The notes under the pieces were generated by a model, which saw nothing but the letters and a program-made list of their open reading frames with translations, did no database searches and was not told the DNA's origin. The position numbers were made by a program, and so were the translations under genes. Below, piece by piece: positions 1-11,041 of a DNA stretch of 64,000 nucleotides (the first letter of the stretch is position 1; every line of letters begins with the position of its first letter). Source of the DNA: Cladorrhinum sp. PSN259 (taxonomy: Eukaryota; Ascomycota; Sordariomycetes; Sordariales; Podosporaceae); NCBI GenBank assembly GCA_033725935.1, contig MU867063.1, positions 62,001 through 126,000 on the forward strand, written 5' to 3'.

Positions 1-1757
1 TCGCTACAACAAGTGGGAGTTCATGGTTGTGGTACGGAAAGCCCCTCGAGGAAAGGTATCCTGACCTTGACGGTTCTGCCGAGTCCTATGAATCACGGTA
101 GTTGCCTTGTTTTGCTCGTCGTAGCAATTGGTTCTTTCAAATTATCATGCCGATATTCCCGGCAAATCGACACGTCTGCGTGTTGTATCTGTGTTCTCTA
201 AACAAGTTGACCGCATATTGTCCGTCTGCGTCATGCCTGGTACCTGAAGGCATTTCCAATCGACCAAATGGCAGCTGTCATTGACTACCTTGTCTACATG
301 ACTTATGATCTCCACGGCCAATGGGACTATGGCAAGGTGAATCCTTTTGATCAGTGTCGATCTGGCCTACGGCCGGGCGAAGTCCAGGAAATCATATCCG
401 GTGGCAGTCCACGACCGCTGCTTCAACACAGACGTCATTCTTTACCAGGGCGACTATGTTAGTTAATATGACACCGTTCACCAAAGATACACGGCGGAAC
501 GGCTAGAGATCGCTTAGCTTCGCAGGTACTATTAACTAGGCTGTTTCGCTGCAGTCGTTTGGACTCGATGACACGACTCCACCTGATACATCCAAGTTGA
601 CAAAAGGATATGTCAGAGGGATAGAAAGCACAATCAACTCTGGTGATCTCTGCGAATTTGCATGCTCTAATGGGCAATATCCGGAGCCCGTGTGCGAGTG
701 CACCCGAGAAGGCCTGATACGGCCGCTTCCCGCCCGCTCAAACATCAAACTATCTCAAATATTCACTCAGGAGGAATGGAATCAAAATTTGACCCGTCTC
801 TGCAGATTTTCCTGAATGTACGATTATTGCTCGCAAGAGTTGTGTTTAGGATCGATGACCGCTATGTGCAATAAGCGGACACGGACGGTAATCAGGCATC
901 AAAATGCGGCAAACTGGTTTTTTTTATTTTTTTTATTTTTTAAATTGATCCGAGAAAAAGATAAAAAGACAACATACAGTGTTATAACTGCTGTAAGGGG
1001 CAGGGAGCGGGGGGAAGGCCTGGAGGCGAAACTGGCATCCTCGACGAAGCGAAAGAAGAGGGAAGAGTAAAAAACTATGGTTACGTTGTTTGGCAGCCTA
1101 AGGGGGGCAACACATCCCTGGGGCGCTGCTGGCGCGGCCTTCAAATTGTATGCTGCAGGAAAATGTGTTTGCGACAATTTCTTGGTCAATGAGATCACCG
1201 AGACGATCCTTGAAGCGATGCCTATGATTGCTCAGGTGAGTGGCCCTTCCGCGGCAGGAACTACCGGCCCTGACCTGTTCATCTTCATGTACATGCCCGA
1301 CAAATGGGGCAGCTTGCCTGCGAAATTGTCGTTGAATCCTTCAAGCTGGTATTGAAAGTTGGACTTGAATTTGTTCCCATGGCAGGACAGGCTCTCAATG
1401 CTGGGCTGGGCAAGCGTTATGTCACCTTTGACCACCGCTTGCTCGTTTATTCTCTTCCGAGTCATCTGACACAACTGCAGAAATGATTACTACAGCAGCT
1501 CAAATGGCATCACATCTCTAACCGGAAGATCAGGGTCCAGCAGGTGCTTCTGACTGGTGGCTCAGTCCTTGTGACGATAAGAGCTTCGTTCCGGATCAAG
1601 TGAAGACGCGTTCGACATTCTTAGTCAAGTGGCCGACGGGATCACGAGTTTCAAGAAACCCAAGAAGCTACCAAAAGGAAGCGGTAGAAAAGGTGATTTA
1701 CTTGATTTTTTCTGCTTCAGTTGTCAGATTCGCCAAGATGGTGGGTATATTATGTAG
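1..1757 (+). pseudogene. Degraded GH18 class V (killer-toxin-like) chitinase, 5' end outside window
   Basis: Remnant of a large secreted fungal chitinase of the subgroup that resembles the alpha/beta subunit of yeast killer toxin. Bases 229-351 encode the end of the GH18 barrel (DYLVYMTYDLHGQWDY). Bases 560-710 encode the cysteine-rich stretch found after the catalytic domain in this subgroup. Bases 1120-1700 encode the C-terminal region (VCDNFLVNEI, GLEFVPMAGQALNAGL, then WWLSPC). The catalytic DxxDxDxE segment would lie left of base 1. Breaks seen: about 200 or more residues normally between the first two blocks are missing; TGA at 813-815; TAA at 1519-1521; a one-base shift near 1600-1607; and one cysteine of the cysteine-rich block is replaced. 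Two introns are still recognisable: about 1236-1311 with GTGAGT, and about 1409-1479 with a GC donor. Assigned from remembered family features, not a search. A heavily intron-split live gene is unlikely given the two stops plus a frameshift. Confidence 0.8.
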
Positions 1758-4700
1758 CTGTTCTGCTCTGAACTTACGAATGGATCTTGGTACGCTCACA
1801 TATTGGGGGAACACACGATAAATCACGTTAAGTTTAGGTACGCTATAGCTCGCCATCCTCTCAGTCTTTTTTCCCTATTAATCCGCTTTCTCCTTCCGTT
1901 GACCGTCGGCGATATTAATCAACAAACTGGATCAATTCGCTTTCCGCAAAATGAAACAACTGATACCCAAAACAATCAAACAATTTCCGACAATCATTAA
2001 TGGCCGATGCATATCTCATTGAAAATTATACTTGACCTTGATGTTGTTGTTATTTCCCTTTAGCCCCTATTCGCATTTAGGGGAATAAACAAAACCTTGT
2101 TTCCCCCATTTGGTCCTTTTTTTTAAAAAAAAAATAAAAAATAAAAAATAATTAGCGAGTAGGCAATCCCCTTGTTAGATGTTAATAAATCACGCCCCTT
2201 CGAAACCAAAAGCGGGAGAGAAAAGAAAAGAAAGAAAAAGAAAAAAAGCCGCAACCCTTTCTCGGCAGTGAGCGGCGTCGTTCAGCCGGCTCGTTCAGAC
2301 CAGACAAACAAAACAAAAAACCGGCAACGGGAGCCGAAACGGAGGCGAGCGAGCGGCAGCTGTATCCGTATACGATCCGTATGCAGCAAAAGCGGCAGCG
2401 GGAGCGGCTTGCATCATTCCGCAATCGTATCCACATTTTGTTTCTCTGTATGAATGGGGGGGTACCGATCGTCAGGGGAATTTTGGCATTTTTCTCAGTC
2501 CACGTTAATCCGTAGGTAGGTAGGTGAAGAAGTATTATCACTTACACTCCGTACTACACACTATTATCTTTCAGAACACTCACTCTAATCTGTGTTGCTG
2601 AAATCACTTTGTCACCCCCATAAACTTTGACCTTCAACCACCTAATTACATACCTGCCCTCTATAGCCAGTTATCACTGATTGGCAATATTAAAATGTGA
2701 ACCCCCAATCCAAAAACGTCCATCTCCGTTCTTTGTTCCCATCCCATCACATCCCATCCCGCATATAAAATGGTACGATACCACGCACGCACACTGACTC
2801 CCGTGTGGGTGAACATCGGTACCGAAACGGCCGTGTAATCATACACACCACCACCATGAAGAAAAACCGGGTTTTCTTAACTGCGGAATAGAATAAGGAC
2901 AGCGTGGACAAAACAAACTAAGATCAATTTTTTAGGGGGTTTAGTTAAAAATTGCGACAAAACATATTTTCTTAGCCTAGTTTGGCTTTTAACATTTGTA
3001 AGAAGAAAAAAAAAATGGCGACATCTCAAGATCAAATCACGAAACAAACAAAAAGCCTGAATCACAAAGGGGGAAAAAAAAATACGCTTTGTAATAAAAT
3101 CACATTTGTAATAAGGCTGCTTCGATAAAAATAAAAAAAGTTCAACCTTAAAACTCCGCCCTAGCCAGTTATGTGTAATAAATGTGCAAAAAGCCATCAA
3201 TCAATTAACTCAACCAACTCCCCCCCTCAAAACAGTTATTCCTGTTTGTTTCGCGTTGCGTTGTAATAATAACCCACAAAAAGTCCCAAAAAATCCCCAG
3301 ACGCTCCATGAATATGCTTAATGTTGTTTATAAAAATGAACCCAAAGAAAAGGGAGGAAAAAAACAAGGCGGGGTATGCAAGAAATGGTGCAAAGTGCAC
3401 TAATTTTCGTACTCGGTTTTCGTCATGATGGTCTGGCGGTGTTGGTGTGGTGGAAGCGATCAGCGCCAGTTGTTACAGAGATTCTTGGCGTCAAGTTATC
3501 GAGCGGTGTGTGCGGTGTGTGTGTGTGTGTGTGTGTGGTTGTTGTAAGCAAAGTCGGGATTTCCAATACAGGAATATTCACCCCCCTCCCTTCATCGACG
3601 CTGTTGTATATACCGGGTAGGCATGTAGGTGATGCATTTTTCTTTTTCCCATCATCGAAAACAATTCCTTCAAAAGTCACCTCCCCGACCACTACCACCA
3701 AACCACCAAAACGAGTACCGTAATCCAAAGAAACAAAATTTAGCGAGACCCCCATCTCCAGTTCCCACGAGGATTAGGAGAGCTGTCTTGTCTGTCTCCA
3801 TGATCCAATGATCTCTTCTCGGACGAGGGTGATGATGATCGTTGCTGTTGAGGGAAGTATGACCCAAAGGTGTTGGTGGGTGGGGAAGGCAGAGGATCAG
3901 GAGACGATTGCCTGCTTTGGCGCCAAGAAGAGTAGATTTGCTTGCACAGGTGTGCTGACATTGTGTATGTGGGCGACATTGTGATTTATCGGTGAAGAAA
4001 AACCTGGAAAGTGTTGACCGGAATCTCTCCTATTTGCTTTGCGTTTGTGTTGTTCAAGGTGATGTGTTATTGAACGGTGTTGAGTGCGGTGGTGCGTATA
4101 AGTGGATGTCCAAAGTTGGCCAAGTAACGGGGGGACGAGCACTGTTGAACAAGAAGAAACGGCGTGTTCGACGGGTTGGTTTTTCTTTCCAGGAAAGAAA
4201 ATGTCAAGATCGAGAAGATCAATGTATTATTATAAGCAAACGGGGGAAATAGCCAAAGGTAGAAAAGAAGAAAAGACAGGGAGAGAATGGGCCTCCTTTA
4301 TAAAAAACAGCCGATACAATGCGGCCATGCGGCCATCTCACCTCACACCCCCCGCCTCCAAATCCATTAAAACCCAACAAGCGGTGCGCTGTGCCTGGAA
4401 ATGCATCGTGTGACTGGGTGAGCAAATACCGACCAGGGTCCATCCAGTCTGGCACAATCGACTCACAATCTCACAATGCCATCCGGAATTCTTGCAAATA
4501 CAATTCCTCTGATTGGTCAGCTGCTCTCGCCCTGGCATCGGATTGGCTGGTTGCTTCTCAAAAGTGGCTGTGCCTCATCCATGTGGCTTGTCGTTCTGGG
4601 CTGATCAGTGACATGCCGTCCGCCCACCTGCCACCCAGCGGCCAGTTCTGCTGTCGGCAGCCTAGAAATCGAACCACTTCGTGCAAACTTTGGTCCACAA

Positions 4701-5433
4701 CCCTGTCAATCGAACGCCCACACAACGCCCCATGTCGTGCTTGGGGCTCTTGATTGTGCGGTCAGCCCTGTTTTTGATTCGAGACCCGGATCTGACAGCT
4801 TCCCCTTTTGCTTGTTCGCAGATTCCCCATCCGAATCACACATGTGGAATCCCACTTGCACAATCCCAGTCAACCCCTTTTGCGGCGCTTCCTTCTTTTT
4901 ATTTTATTTTCTTTTGATCGATCGAAAAGAATGCCCGTACTCCTTACCCTATGTTGTGTGACACTTGTCACGATGGAACATCACGGGACACCTTTGCGGT
5001 GTGGAGATGCAGATGCGGATCTGTCGTGCGGCTCTTGGAAAGGAATTCCGTTTTCCAAGTCCAGGAACTCGACTCTTTGTTCGAGTGCACATTGACCCCT
5101 GAAATCCAGAACACTAATAGAATGCCGTCCCTGCCGTCCATCTCGTCCCACTTTGCTGACTTGGCGTGCTGACCGCGATCGAAGAGCCCTTATCAAAAAG
5201 CTTAAAACAACTTTTGCTCATTAAAGATTACAGATGCTCTGCTAACATGATCCTCTCTTCGGATCGCAATATCATGGTATCATACAAGTACATGCACATC
5301 CCAGGGTATATCTTTGCCCCTTTATCTTTTGTGTTGATGCAGCCGCTTCCTTCCCTTCCGCCCAATACCTAAAACTCCTGAACAGAAATTAATTTAAACG
5401 AATGCGGAATCTTGCAGACCAGCTGTTCCCGCC
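1758..5433. other. Gene-free region with simple repeats
   Basis: No open frame with recognisable protein content on either strand. It lies between the 3' end of the chitinase remnant and the 3' end of the DUF3405 gene, so it should hold terminators rather than promoters. It contains A/T homopolymer stretches (2118-2160, 2880-3130), purine tracts (2215-2250) and a GT repeat. CCAAT-type motifs occur near 4510-4555 (as ATTGG). Nothing else is seen. Confidence 0.6.
3515..3537. repeat. (GT)n microsatellite
   Basis: About eleven perfect GT units in a non-coding region, preceded by interrupted GTGTGTGCG units from 3506. Confidence 0.95.
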
Positions 5434-7713
5434 TCAGTCATATGGTAGCTTGGAATCGGTCGAATATCCCTTTTCAGTCGGTTTGACTTCCTTGATGGGA
5501 TGAAGAATCATGGCAGGGAGACACGTTCGTCCGTTTTGTGCCTCCCACTCTTCACCACCAATGCCAGTATCCTCATAACCCATCCAGTTGTTGTATAGTC
5601 TCTGCGGCGGAGAGGCACGAAAATACCATGTTGCGCCGAGATAACGACCTTCCTGGCCCCAACCCATGGCGCTTCCAAAACTGCCACTCTCGCCCTTGGG
5701 ACCGCCATTGAACCACTTAGCCAGCTGAGCACCGCTCCATGCGCGGTCAAAAAAGACTGGCATGGGCGCATACACCGCTTTGAGTCCGTGAAGCAAAGCA
5801 GTGGTCTGCGTTACCATTTCCGAGGCTACGTGGTTGCCTCTGAGATCCTCGGCATGCATGATATCGAGAAGCTTCCTCGAAGCCCTGACCTGCGTGATGA
5901 TGGTAGCTCGACGAGGGAGACTTCCCCACGAGAAATACAATGAGCGATAACCCCACACTTGATTCCGCATCACCCACCCGCTGTTAACGGGATTGAACAT
6001 CGGTGATAGTGTGATGAGATCGGCCTCTTCACCAACACCCCATTTGTAGTCATCCTCCTCGGGCGTCTCAACCGGAGGCTTGGGTCCAATCGGCTTGACA
6101 ACTGACACCTGAGGCGCTCCCCATATCGAGTCGCCGGCTGTCTGACTCTCGACGGTTTCTCGGAATTTGGAGTCATAGCCACCGTAAAAAGAAGGGATGT
6201 AAAACCTCTCGTTTCGCTCCCAAAGACCCTTTCTTGGTTGCTTCCGGGCAAATTCGACAAGCTTGTTGAGGACGTCATAGTGCTGTCCCATAACCCGAGA
6301 ATCCATCTCCCAGTTCCAGACGTGATCAAACTCGCGAAATTCTTGGCTAAAAAGCTGCACTGGAAGGAACTGGCCGTTGTGTACCTTGCGTGCCTTGCTG
6401 GTCAGTTTGGGGTAAAATTGGTCGACAGCCCACTCGTTCCAGAGTATAGTAATGCTGCGGAACTCTTGGGGAACATGTTTCTCAACAGCTTCCTTGTACT
6501 TTTCCTCGCTCTCCCAGATGTCGATCTCTTCCTCCTTGTAATGCACAAACAAGAAAACCTGGTATTCGCCGCCCGTGCGGAGGCTCAGCTCGGTAATAAG
6601 AGATCGCATAGCTTGCTTATCGTTGTCGTTGTAATCCTTGCCGGTGAATGACCGCAGCAAAAGAGCTGTTCTTTGCTCCTTGATCTTGACTGTTACATTT
6701 GATGATTTCTTATTCTCGATCGATTCCTCTGTGAGGTCTCTCTTGTCAAGCTTCATGTTCATATGACCACGCCAGTAACGACCCATGGTTTCCGAGAGCT
6801 CTTTGGCTTTAGACTCTGCCTCCTTCTCATCATCGTCCTTGGGCTCTGAATCCTCGGATGGTTTGGCGTCGACAAACTCATTTGTGGGGTTGGTTAAGGC
6901 AAATCGTGCCTTGTTTTGGGCATGGCATTCGGTCTGAAGCTTGCCCCAGTTAATCTGATCCCAATCAATCTCTTTGCCGTCCTTGTCCATCGTTGGAAGG
7001 AGACCGTACTGGCCCATCCGAGTTTCACGCTCGAAGCAGAGGTTTCGGTCGATGTCAAGGACATTGTAGCTTCCAAATCCCGGTTCCGGGAATTGTCGAG
7101 GACGGCCCTTGAAAGCTAGGATATCCTGAACCACGGCTCCAGTGGCGCCAATGCATGGCACGTGCTCCTCGTGGCGAGACAACCAAGCAGGTGTGTTGTA
7201 CTTCGGATACGGATTGAAGATGACGGGCTTTTCGGTGGTGTAGGACGTAGTGTTGTCCGTAGGAATCAACTTGCGCTCCTGGGATGGCTTCCTGGTATCG
7301 ATATCGGCGAGGGTCTCCAAAGTGTTTCCATAAAGAGCGCCTAGGCCGGGTTTCCTGAATACATGACAAGTCAGTATTGAGAATAACGGAGGAATTTTAA
7401 TGGGATGAATCTTACTTCTCCAGCTCGTGAAATTCTTTTTCATACAACTGTCTCTGTGCTTGGAGCACCTGCACACGGCGTTCACCTGTGTTTGGGTCAG
7501 CATCAGTCGAAATTTGTATTTGTGGTACTGTCCGGTCAGGGCCTACTCACTGGGATCTCGAGTTATAGGAGGACCTCGTTGGCCAAGGAATGGTATGCGA
7601 TATAGTCCGACTAGGTGCATCAAGAAGATCCAACCAAAGGTGAAGACTACAATGACAGGTATTGACGACTTTGGCCGAGAAAGAACTCGGCGCACATGTG
7701 TCTTTGTCAACAT
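5434..7713 (-). CDS. DUF3405 family type II membrane protein (717 aa)
   Basis: Three exons: 7551-7713, 7416-7485 and 5434-7354. Introns of 65 bases (7486-7550, GTGAGT...CAG) and 61 bases (7355-7415, GTAAGA...CAG). The coding sum is 2154 bases. The start is the ATG at 7713, giving MLTKTHVRRVL followed by one hydrophobic segment (about residues 17-36, VIVVFTFGWIFLMHLVGLY): a signal anchor expected in Golgi or ER. A short stem follows, then a long lumenal domain with features of the fungal DUF3405 family (RNLCFERETRMGQYG, WNWEMDSRVMGQHYD, GEEADLITLSPMF). DUF3405 proteins have no proven reaction; a glycosyltransferase-like role has been suggested from fold and topology, which is inference here. 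The second exon is rich in Q, R and E and may form a short coiled stem. The next gene upstream is on the same strand but 3.3 kb away. Confidence 0.85.
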
Positions 7714-10700
7714 GGTGTAGGGTTCGACGTCGTCTGAAAGGAGGGGATAACGGTCTCGTCGATGCGGAGAGCCAACCTGAGGCTCTATGATGTGTGGGTT
7801 GGCGATCAAACGAACATTTCAGTGCTGTTTGTAAGAAAGCGGGCCAAAGAGCTACAGGTACTCGGCGTCGGTCTCGTGTGTGATGATGACAGAACTTCGG
7901 TTGTTGTTGCTGTGTTTCCAAAGTGCCGAGCTGTGACCAAAGGACCGGAACACCCGGGGGACGACTGGCGAGGGAACAGATGAAAGTGGGAAGAGAGACC
8001 AGCAATCTGCCCACACTGATGATGTCGTTAAGATGGTGGTCAGGGAGGGCCAAATCGGCAGAGTGCAGGTTACACGCAACGCACACAGGCCGGACAACCG
8101 CTGGTTTCAATATTACAAAAAGTTCAGAAAGGGTATATACACAGGACTGGTCCTGACGAGAGTGAAGATGAGTAGAAGAGAGGAAGAAGGAAGAAAACGA
8201 GATGAGACAGCTCGAAGTTGCACAACGAGACACCAAATCCACTTGTATTTCGCCTGCTCGCAGAGGATATCCGCTTGCTCTTTCCCTCCCAGGAAAATCC
8301 AACATCCAGACCGGCGGAGCCATCCCGGACCAATCGACACCTCGGAGACACCAACGCGGAAGGCACCGCCAGTCCCGAACTTGCCCCTGAAGATTTTCTC
8401 GAGGCGGTGGAGATTGCCTATCTTCTAGATGCACGAAAAAGTCGAAAGAACCAGGACCTGTCACCTCCATTTTCTAAAAAAGGCTGGTGCATTGCGCTAC
8501 CGGCCACTATTCTGGTGCAGGGGCATACGTTGTTGTCAAAGCTTCTTTTCTCCACATCTTGAAAAGGGGTCGTTTGAGAAATACCTAGCCAACGGCTTCT
8601 GACGGTACCATTCCATGTTGATCACCATAAAAACAAACAAGAAAATTCTTGTTTCCGTCACGGCTCATGACTTCCAAACAATCTGGTTAGCTGCGCCGCA
8701 TCTTGATCGGATCTCACTTTGACTGTGACAGTGTAAGCATCCAGTTGCCTGCCGCGTCGTACGAGGTAATGCAAGGGGCTTTTGTCCAACTCTAATCGTC
8801 CTTCCCATCGCGGCAGACAGGGGTTTGCCTGCGGCCAAGAAACCCGAAGAAACCAGGAAAGCAATCGGTACCTTGGCATCCCGTCAGGAACACCCGCGAA
8901 AGAACAGTCTAGATTTCTGGGCGACAAGAAGCAACAAAACGAAATGCCAACACTTCCAAGAGATCTGAACAATGACAAGATTCCAATTGAGCTTGAAAAA
9001 AACGTCCTGGAAGGCGAAGAACTCAAAGTATCAAGCTGGCGTTTTTAGCAGCGATCGACAGGGACCAGATTCCAGGTTGTCGATCACTCGTGTTTCCCGG
9101 GCAGAATTTCAAGCCACCCGTTCTGGTTTCACCAGGTTTTGTCAGATATTTAATTATCAGCAGCTGCACGATGCACCCACCCGTAACACTTCAGTTTTTT
9201 TTCACTTTCCGCAAAATAATAACCTTCATCTGTCCGAAACACAGATCGTCTACAAGTCACCCATTTCGCCTGCTGTTACAAGACCATCCTTAGCAGTTGT
9301 ACTCAAATCGATCGAGCTGTTGATGCGTTTGAACAATTAGTACACTATTGTGCATAGGTAATTACCGAACGGGAGTTACACCCAACAAGGCGAAAACCGA
9401 GATAAGCACTTTTTTGTTTGGTGTCGGTTCACCGCCTAGAAATTCCCCCTGAAAAGAAGAAACTGTGTGTGTACCTAGCTTGGCAACGGTAGTAACGGGC
9501 TCGTTCAATTTCATCGAGTGCTGATAAGAAAGAAAAGAAAAAGAAAAAAAAAGCTTCTAGCGCCTTGGAGGCGAGCGAAATCCCCTAAACTATGGATATA
9601 CTTGTAATGGTTATCATCAACCCTGGATTTAAAAAACCAAAAAAAGTCATCATGAGTATTGCTATATATAATACTTTCTCTGTTCTTTGCTATCTGCTGC
9701 TACGAGGAAAAATAAGTCTCAGACGAAAACAACAACGAGCCGAGACACTGGAGTTCTCAAATGTTTTGGTGGTCGGTGTTGATATCAAGCAAACACAAAC
9801 TGTCTTGCGGACTTACTCTCGATCGGAGATCTTTTCTATTATGTCCCTAACTATTCGTACGAGTATTGTGTGCTAGATGTTATCATGTTGTGTTGGCAAC
9901 ATACTTGATTTGGATGGTGATGACGGTGCGATATTGTCTCTGTGTGCTTGGTGAGACCTGTTTGTGCGACGGGATGATTACGTTTGTCAGGTACAATGTC
10001 CGCCTGTTCATCCATGTCATGTAATCAAGAAGTAAGTGAGATGAGATTATTTGTGTAATACCGTAGCCGGCACAGAGAGAGACGCCACCTCCTTCTCAAT
10101 TCAAAAATGTAAAGGCGAATATGTGATACAGTTAGCTGTAAAGATAAATCATATGCTGTGTATGGATTACATTATTACCGAATTAAGCCGCAAGAGATCT
10201 CAACTCATCAAACGCAATGATATGGCTCCATGGAAACATCAAACTTTTCAGTTGTCGGCTAGATCAATCATTACGCGTAGCACAACATGTAACAAACACA
10301 CGACGACATCGGTTCCTTGCATTTGCCACGAAACACAAAACACTAAAACTTTCGGCCGTGGTATCGAGAGATAGATTAAATGATGTAACATTCTTTTGTG
10401 TTTTATATGTGTGTAGTTTGATGAGGTTGCAAACACTGAGTGTCCTTGCCCTTTCCCTCTAACCTGTCATTTTCCACCGCCTTTCGACCTTCATTTTCCC
10501 AGTCCAAATCCTCTCTTCACTTCCCCCTCAGTTTTCTCAGGATCCAAGTTTCTTCCTCTGCCTTTTCCATCTTCTTCTTCTTCTCTCAACAATCATATTC
10601 AAAATGAGAAGAAGTATTGTTATAAGATAAATATCTTCAAATGCTGACAAAGGAAAACAAGCGGTAAAACAATAAATATACTGAAATGATAAGAGGCGAA

Positions 10701-11041
10701 TCCGAATCCTGTTTTGTTGGGTATATGAAGGGAAATCGTCATCGGGTATAAAAAACAAAGAAGCAATCCCTCAGTCTATGAGTGCGTCGATAAAAAACAA
10801 ATAGAATGCAAGAAGTAAAAAAGAAAATAAGACGTCAAGCCGTTTGTCTCGTGTGTTCCGTGCCAAAAATATAATAATAAAATAAGTCGGGTGTGGTTGT
10901 GAAAATTAATATTAATGTTTGTTTGGTAGAAGTTGAATATGCAGGTTCCGGGGTGGGTTATTGGGGTTGTTTGCGTTGGTCGTGCGAGTACAATACTTCG
11001 ATGGCCGGGATGGGTAATACCCAATCTCATCGTCTTCGTCC
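7714..11041. other. Intergenic: DUF3405 promoter side and LIM gene 3' side
   Basis: The first several hundred bases should be leader and promoter of the minus-strand DUF3405 gene; a TATATA-like element sits near 8131-8137. Bases 8206-8562 and 8782-9048 are open on the plus strand with plausible residue content but match nothing I recognise (see findings). From about 9300 to 11041 the sequence is A/T rich with no coding signal and probably includes the 3' UTR of the LIM gene. Confidence 0.5.

Noticed and set aside
7547..8470. 307-residue minus-strand open frame upstream of the DUF3405 gene
   Set aside because: It overlaps the DUF3405 first exon in another frame, has no family features, and its composition looks like translated leader DNA.
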